Origin: an uncultured Verrucomicrobiota bacterium
GTDB lineage: Bacteria; Verrucomicrobiota; Verrucomicrobiae; Opitutales; Opitutaceae
NCBI GenBank assembly: GCA_946482165.1
Contig: CAMLQS010000153.1
Location: 1-11,165 of the forward strand
Direction: 5' to 3'
Length of the DNA stretch: 11,165 bases
Part shown: positions 8,043-11,165 of the stretch, piece after piece
How positions within the stretch are numbered: position 1 is the stretch's first letter
Layout: each line of letters opens with the position of its first letter
The notes under the pieces: generated by a model
The model's input: the letters and a program-made list of their open reading frames with translations, nothing else
The model's database searches: none
Told to the model about the DNA's origin: nothing
Translations under genes and position numbers: made by a program

Positions 8043-8070
8043 CGGCGCCGTCACCGGGGCAACGGCGCCG
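8043..8070 (-). promoter_or_regulatory. Hairpin in the leader of the giant exported protein gene
   Basis: CGGCGCCGT (8043-8051) and ACGGCGCCG (8062-8070) are perfect 9-bp inverted arms around a 10-nt loop. They lie 23-50 bases upstream of the minus-strand start codon, within the 177-bp gap shared with divergent hemB. A stable RNA stem here could affect translation or message stability. Directly before the ATG the mRNA strand reads CTCCCCTCCT, the opposite of a Shine-Dalgarno. Confidence 0.45.
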
Positions 8071-8151
8071 AGCGTGTATTTTCCGCAGACAAGATGGCGG
8101 CGGCGGATGGCATCGGGTCCGTGCGGGGGCTTATGCGGGGATCGTTGGTCC

Positions 8152-8162
8152 GTTCTTAGAAC
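8152..8162. promoter_or_regulatory. Short palindrome upstream of hemB
   Basis: GTTCT-T-AGAAC is a perfect 11-nt palindrome ending 35 bases before the hemB start codon. It is followed by GGCGG-GA-CCGCC (8164-8175). It may be a small operator or part of the hemB promoter region. I cannot assign a -10/-35 pair with confidence. Confidence 0.3.
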
Positions 8163-8197
8163 TGGCGGGACCGCCGGGCTGCGTTAACTAGTGCGGC

Positions 8198-9214
8198 ATG
8201 TCCTTGCACGATTCCCTTCGCCTCGATCTTGCCATTCGTCCGCGTCGCCTGCGTCGCACCGCCGCGCGGCGCTTGATGGTGGAGGAGACGCAGCTGCGCG
8301 CGGCCGATCTGATCGCGCCGCTCTTCGTCGTGGACGGGAAGGCGGCGCCGGAGGAGATTGCTTCGATGCCCGGCCAGTATCGGCTGAGCATCGCCGACCT
8401 CGTGAAGGAGTGTCGCACGCTCTGGAAACTCGGCGTGAAGGCGGTGGCGCTTTTCCCGAAGCTCGACCCAAAGCTCAAGGACGCCGAGGGCTCGGAGGAG
8501 TTGAACGAGGACGGGCTGATTCTGCGCGCGGTGCGCGCGGTGAAGAAGGCGGTGCCGGAGCTCGTCGTGATCACCGACGTGGCGCTCGATCCCTACACGA
8601 GCCACGGTCACGACGGGTTGCTCAACGCGGCGGGCGACGACGTGGACAACGATCGCACGGTCGCGCGCCTCGCGGCGATGGCGGTGCGCCAGGCGCGGGC
8701 GGGCGTGGATTTCGTGGCGCCGAGCGACATGATGGACGGACGCGTGGCGGCGGTGCGCGCGGCGCTTGACGCGGAAGGTTTTTCCGAGACGGCGATTCTC
8801 GCGTATTCGGTTAAGTTCAACTCGGCGTATTACGGGCCGTTTCGCGACGCGGTGGGCAGCGCGCAGGCGGCGGGGACGAAGTTGCTCAGCAAGGCGACCT
8901 ACCAGCTGAATCCCGCGAACCGGCGCGAGGCGATGATCGAGGCGGCGCTCGACACGGCGGAAGGCGCGGACGTGCTGATGGTGAAGCCGGCGGGCGCGTA
9001 TCTGGACATCATCCGCGACGTGCGCGAGCGCTCGGACCTGCCGCTGGCGGCGTATCAGGTGTCGGGCGAATACGCGCAGATCCACGCGGCGGCGCGGCTC
9101 GGCTGGCTGAACCTGGAGCGCACGCGCGACGAGTCGTTGCTCGCGATCAAGCGCGCGGGGGCGAGTTTGATTTTGACCTATTTCGCGAAGGACGTGGCGC
9201 GGGCCCTGGCCTGA
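8198..9214 (+). CDS. hemB: Porphobilinogen synthase (delta-aminolevulinic acid dehydratase), zinc-independent type
   Basis: This 338-residue enzyme condenses two 5-aminolevulinate molecules to porphobilinogen in the cytoplasm, the second committed step of tetrapyrrole synthesis. The two active-site lysines are K206 (AYSVKFNSAYYGPFRDA) and K263 (LMVKPAGAYLDIIRD, the Schiff-base lysine). APSDMMDGRV (174-183) and YQLNPANRREA are conserved family stretches. The metal-binding segment at 127-140 reads DVALDPYTSHGHDG, with A129, D131 and D139 where zinc enzymes have three cysteines. This is the Ala/Asp pattern of the Pseudomonas-type enzyme, which needs no active-site zinc and typically uses allosteric magnesium. 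The length is normal. The ATG gives the usual short N-terminal arm. No Shine-Dalgarno is seen. The gene stands alone, divergent from the giant exported protein and convergent with imuB. Confidence 0.97.
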   Translation: MSLHDSLRLDLAIRPRRLRRTAARRLMVEETQLRAADLIAPLFVVDGKAAPEEIASMPGQYRLSIADLVKECRTLWKLGVKAVALFPKLDPKLKDAEGSEELNEDGLILRAVRAVKKAVPELVVITDVALDPYTSHGHDGLLNAAGDDVDNDRTVARLAAMAVRQARAGVDFVAPSDMMDGRVAAVRAALDAEGFSETAILAYSVKFNSAYYGPFRDAVGSAQAAGTKLLSKATYQLNPANRREAMIEAALDTAEGADVLMVKPAGAYLDIIRDVRERSDLPLAAYQVSGEYAQIHAAARLGWLNLERTRDESLLAIKRAGASLILTYFAKDVARALA

Positions 9215-9239
9215 TTTCGATACCCGTTCCGGCGTCTGA

Positions 9240-9332
9240 AATGGAGGTCTTGGAGGCGCGACATCCTCGTCGCCCGAGACCGCGTAGGGTTTGCGTTGGC
9301 ATTTTCCTCCGCGCGGACGGAGTCCCTCCCAA
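9240..9332. repeat. Repeat-like GC-rich motifs in the hemB-imuB convergent gap
   Basis: The gap of about 125 bp holds GCGAC-ATCCTC-GTCGC (around 9257-9272), and CTCCG-CGCGGA-CGGAG (9307-9322). Both look like short hairpins. The wording GGCGCGACATCCTCGTCGCC and GCGGACGGAGTCCCTCCC resembles short motifs I associate with intergenic repeats of Opitutaceae, from memory only. Either hairpin could act as a weak terminator for the convergent genes, but no T-runs follow. Confidence 0.3.
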
Positions 9333-9339
9333 AAGCGTG

Positions 9340-10806
9340 TCAGTCGTATTCGCCTTCGATGAACCAGCCGTGGGCGGTGCGGACGAGGCGGTGGAGGGTG
9401 GAGTCGAGTTGCACGTCCCATTCTTCGCGGCGCCAGGCTTGGTCGGCTTGCCACCAGTCTCCGGAGGAGAGCCACGGGCCGGCGATGTGGAGGATTTCGC
9501 CTTCGATGCCGGGGGCGCGCAGAGCGGCGGGGGCGGGGGAATCGGGCGAGAGTTCGACGACGACGGGCAGGGGGGGGCGGTAGCGGCGCAGGACGAGGCC
9601 CTGCGGCGGGTGGGCGAAGGCGCGGCGGTCGAGCGCGGGGATCTCGGCGGCGGGCGACTGGAGCGTGAAGGCGTCGGGGCGGTGGGTGTTTTGCAGGACG
9701 GGCGTGCCGACGCGGTCGGCGCCGACGATGGCGGAGACGCGCGCGAGCGTTTCGGCGAAGCGGTGCGGGTCGCGGAGGGCGCGGGTGAAAAAGCCGGGCT
9801 GGCGGGCGGAGATGCGGGCGGGCGTGATGTCGAGGCGCAGGCCGGTGACGGCGGCGGTGGCGCGGGCGCTTTCGAGCCAGGTTTGCAGGACGCCGAAGAG
9901 AATTTCGGAGCGAGTGGTGGGCTCGGGGAGGCGGAGGTCGCGGACGAGCCGGGTGTCGTTGGCCAAGGAGAGCGTCACGCGGAGCTCGGCGGCGGCGAGG
10001 GCTGCGTTTTGCAATTCGAGCGCGAGGCGGTCGACGAAGCGGCGGAAGAGAAAGAGCAGGGGATCGAGCGTCTCCATCTCGTGTTCGCACTCCATGGCGG
10101 CGGAGAAGCTCGGCGCGGGAGTTACGAGGCGGAGCGGGCGCGTGGTCTGGCCGGCGGCGCGCTCCCAGAGGGCGAGACCGGCGGGGCCGAGGCGTTGCGT
10201 GACGGAGGCTTTGGAGAGATCGGTGAGATCGCCGAGCGTGCGCAGGCCCCAACTGGAGAGAATGGGGATCAACTCGGCGGGCGGGTCGGCGGCTTCGAGG
10301 GGAAGTGCGGAGAGGAAGGCGCGTTCGTTGTCGGGGATGAAGAGCGGGGCGGCGCGACGCGCGGCGTAGAGGGCGAGGAGGGGCGTGGAGGCGGCGCCGG
10401 CGGTGGCGGGGAGCCCGAGCGCAGAGAGTTGCGCGAGGGCGCGGCGGAGGGCGGCTTCGCGTTCGGCGAGAGCGATGCCGGCGATGTTCAGGGTGCAGAG
10501 GCCGGGCGCGGTGAGCTCGGCCTGCGGCGAGACGGAGAAGGCGGCGGCGAGGAGGCCGGCGGTGGCGTCGGACTCGGCGTCGGGCCGCGGGTGGAGAAGA
10601 CGCAGGCGGGCGCAGCGGGCGAGGGCTTGCGAGGTGGCTTGGCCGGGCTCGACACCGAGGGAACGGGCGAGGCCGGTGCAGGCGAGAACGCGGGCGGGCC
10701 GGGAGACCGGATCGACGAGCGCGGCGGGGAGGGAGCGGGTGAACGCGTCCTCGGTGCGCAGGAGGGATTGAAGCGCGAAATCGGGGACGTGGAGGACGGC
10801 GAACAT
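9340..10806 (-). CDS. imuB: ImuB, catalytically inactive Y-family polymerase-like mutasome protein
   Basis: This 488-residue protein is the adapter of the SOS mutasome ImuA-ImuB-DnaE2, where it bridges the clamp, ImuA and the error-prone polymerase. The N-terminal half (1-220) follows the Y-family fold, including a helix-hairpin-helix-like WGLRTLGDLTDLSKASVTQR (186-205). The catalytic acids are absent. The first motif reads FAVLHVPDFAL instead of the usual D-x-D context, and the S-I-D-E motif is replaced by APGLCTLNIAG (100-110), as expected for ImuB. The C-terminal half has family hallmarks: HRPDAF (375-380), GPW (443-445), SGDWW (448-452), EEWDV (461-465) and the terminal GEYD (485-488). 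The ATG at 10804-10806 gives the normal MFAVLHVPDF start without a Shine-Dalgarno. imuA lies 146 bp upstream on the same strand, so the two are probably one operon interrupted by a repeat. The expected dnaE2 does not follow. Regulation by LexA would act upstream of imuA, outside the window. Confidence 0.9.
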   Translation of the reverse strand: MFAVLHVPDFALQSLLRTEDAFTRSLPAALVDPVSRPARVLACTGLARSLGVEPGQATSQALARCARLRLLHPRPDAESDATAGLLAAAFSVSPQAELTAPGLCTLNIAGIALAEREAALRRALAQLSALGLPATAGAASTPLLALYAARRAAPLFIPDNERAFLSALPLEAADPPAELIPILSSWGLRTLGDLTDLSKASVTQRLGPAGLALWERAAGQTTRPLRLVTPAPSFSAAMECEHEMETLDPLLFLFRRFVDRLALELQNAALAAAELRVTLSLANDTRLVRDLRLPEPTTRSEILFGVLQTWLESARATAAVTGLRLDITPARISARQPGFFTRALRDPHRFAETLARVSAIVGADRVGTPVLQNTHRPDAFTLQSPAAEIPALDRRAFAHPPQGLVLRRYRPPLPVVVELSPDSPAPAALRAPGIEGEILHIAGPWLSSGDWWQADQAWRREEWDVQLDSTLHRLVRTAHGWFIEGEYD

Positions 10807-10830
10807 GGGTGCTCAGGCGGTCGGAGGGTT

Positions 10831-10940
10831 GGCCACAAAAAGCACAAAAAATCGTTTCTGACGGCGAAGCTCTCCCGCGCGCCTATAGGCGCCTGAGATG
10901 TTTCATGCGCTCGTGGATCTTTTTGTGCTTCTTGTGGCTA
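10831..10940. repeat. Inverted repeat of 9-bp NCACAAAAN units between imuA and imuB
   Basis: The left arm (10831-10853) contains CCACAAAAA-GCACAAAAA followed by ATC. The right arm (10916-10940), read in reverse, contains CCACAAGAA-GCACAAAAA followed by GATC. The arms match over nearly their whole length, with one substitution and one A/G or one-base difference. The middle holds the perfect 14-nt palindrome GCGCCTATAGGCGC (10879-10892). The 9-bp unit beginning NCAC is the same design as the element at 141-230, with A in place of GGAG. It fills most of the imuA-imuB gap and is the only AT-rich patch in this end of the window. A non-coding dispersed repeat or non-autonomous mobile element is the likely explanation (inferred). 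Confidence 0.7.
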
Positions 10941-10952
10941 AATGGATTGGGA

Positions 10953-11165
10953 TCAGGCGGAGGCGGCGAGGCGCTGGCGTTGGCGGGCGACTTCGAGGTC
11001 GACGACGAGGTGGGGGCGTTCGAGGTCGCGGCTGGCGAAAGGGTGGGGCGGGCCGAGTTGGAGGCGGAGCTGCGCGCTGGGCACGAGGACGGCGGGCGTG
11101 AGGACGAGGAAGGCGAGATCGGTCTGCTCGACGGCGCGCTGGAGCCGATACCAGGCGGCGGCGGG
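10953..11165 (-). CDS. imuA: ImuA, C-terminal fragment (runs off right edge)
   Basis: Seventy codons and a TGA stop (10953-10955) are visible. The fragment contains WYRLQRAVEQTDLAFLVLTP, then VLVPSAQLRLQLGP, ending RQRQRLAASA. A Trp-x-Arg-Leu-Gln helix followed by a hydrophobic strand ending in TP and a S-A-x-L-R-L strand fits the end of the RecA-fold domain of ImuA (SulA/RecA-like). ImuA is a mutasome partner that interacts with ImuB and, in studied bacteria, with RecA. The nucleotide-binding motifs would lie outside the window. Identity rests mainly on position directly upstream of imuB plus this C-terminal pattern. Another RecA-like protein is possible but less likely. Confidence 0.75.
   Translation of the reverse strand, partial: PAAAWYRLQRAVEQTDLAFLVLTPAVLVPSAQLRLQLGPPHPFASRDLERPHLVVDLEVARQRQRLAASA

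Noticed and set aside
3668..8191. A 1507-codon open frame on the plus strand antisense to the giant exported protein gene
   Set aside because: It shares codon boundaries with the sense gene and exists only because TTA, CTA and TCA codons are avoided. The product is a low-complexity Gly/Ala/Val/Glu string with no domains, while the sense protein has clear ones.
8156..10252. A 698-codon minus-strand open frame across hemB and imuB
   Set aside because: It spans two recognised genes, is antisense to one and out of frame with the other, and is Arg/Pro-rich without any family motif.
10488..10847. An alternative 119-codon frame starting inside the imuA-imuB repeat
   Set aside because: It is out of frame with imuB, which has full-length family motifs, and its N-terminus is translated repeat sequence.

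Overview
The window looks like chromosomal DNA of a GC-rich member of the Verrucomicrobiota, most likely Opitutaceae. This is an inference from style, not from a marker gene. The coding sequence is very GC-rich and avoids TTA, CTA and TCA codons. No visible start has a convincing Shine-Dalgarno. There is a giant exported LamG-type protein of the sort common in that phylum. Intergenic elements are built from 9-bp units beginning NCAC.

Layout, left to right. (1) On the minus strand, the first 22 codons of an AbrB/MazE-type antitoxin run off the left edge. Its promoter can be read, carries a 17-nt palindrome, and predicts a leaderless transcript. (2) An inverted repeat of CCACGGAG-type units follows. 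(3) cysS (cysteinyl-tRNA synthetase) is on the minus strand, with short tandem repeats directly upstream of its start codon. (4) A gene-poor stretch of about 585 bp ends in an AT-rich zone, a 24-nt palindrome and an A-rich leader. (5) A class 3 lipase-like serine hydrolase without a signal peptide lies on the plus strand, followed by a strong hairpin. (6) A 1474-residue exported protein lies on the minus strand, convergent with the lipase. It has a HELMH metallopeptidase-like domain, a left-handed beta-helix segment, two LamG-like domains, an Ig-like domain and an Asp-rich DxDGDG motif. (7) hemB (porphobilinogen synthase of the zinc-independent Ala/Asp type) is on the plus strand, divergent from (6). 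(8) imuB and the C-terminal end of imuA are on the minus strand. These encode the accessory factors of the ImuA-ImuB-DnaE2 mutasome, and their intergenic gap holds a second 9-bp-unit inverted repeat. No dnaE2 follows imuB.

The genes do not form one pathway. cysS and hemB are housekeeping. imuA-imuB belong to DNA-damage-induced mutagenesis. The antitoxin fragment, lipase and giant secreted protein are accessory. I found no CRISPR array, phage, insertion sequence or RNA gene. The points most worth following are the giant metallopeptidase/beta-helix protein, the predicted leaderless antitoxin promoter with its operator, the two related 9-bp-unit inverted repeats (one inside the imu operon), and the palindrome-controlled lipase leader.
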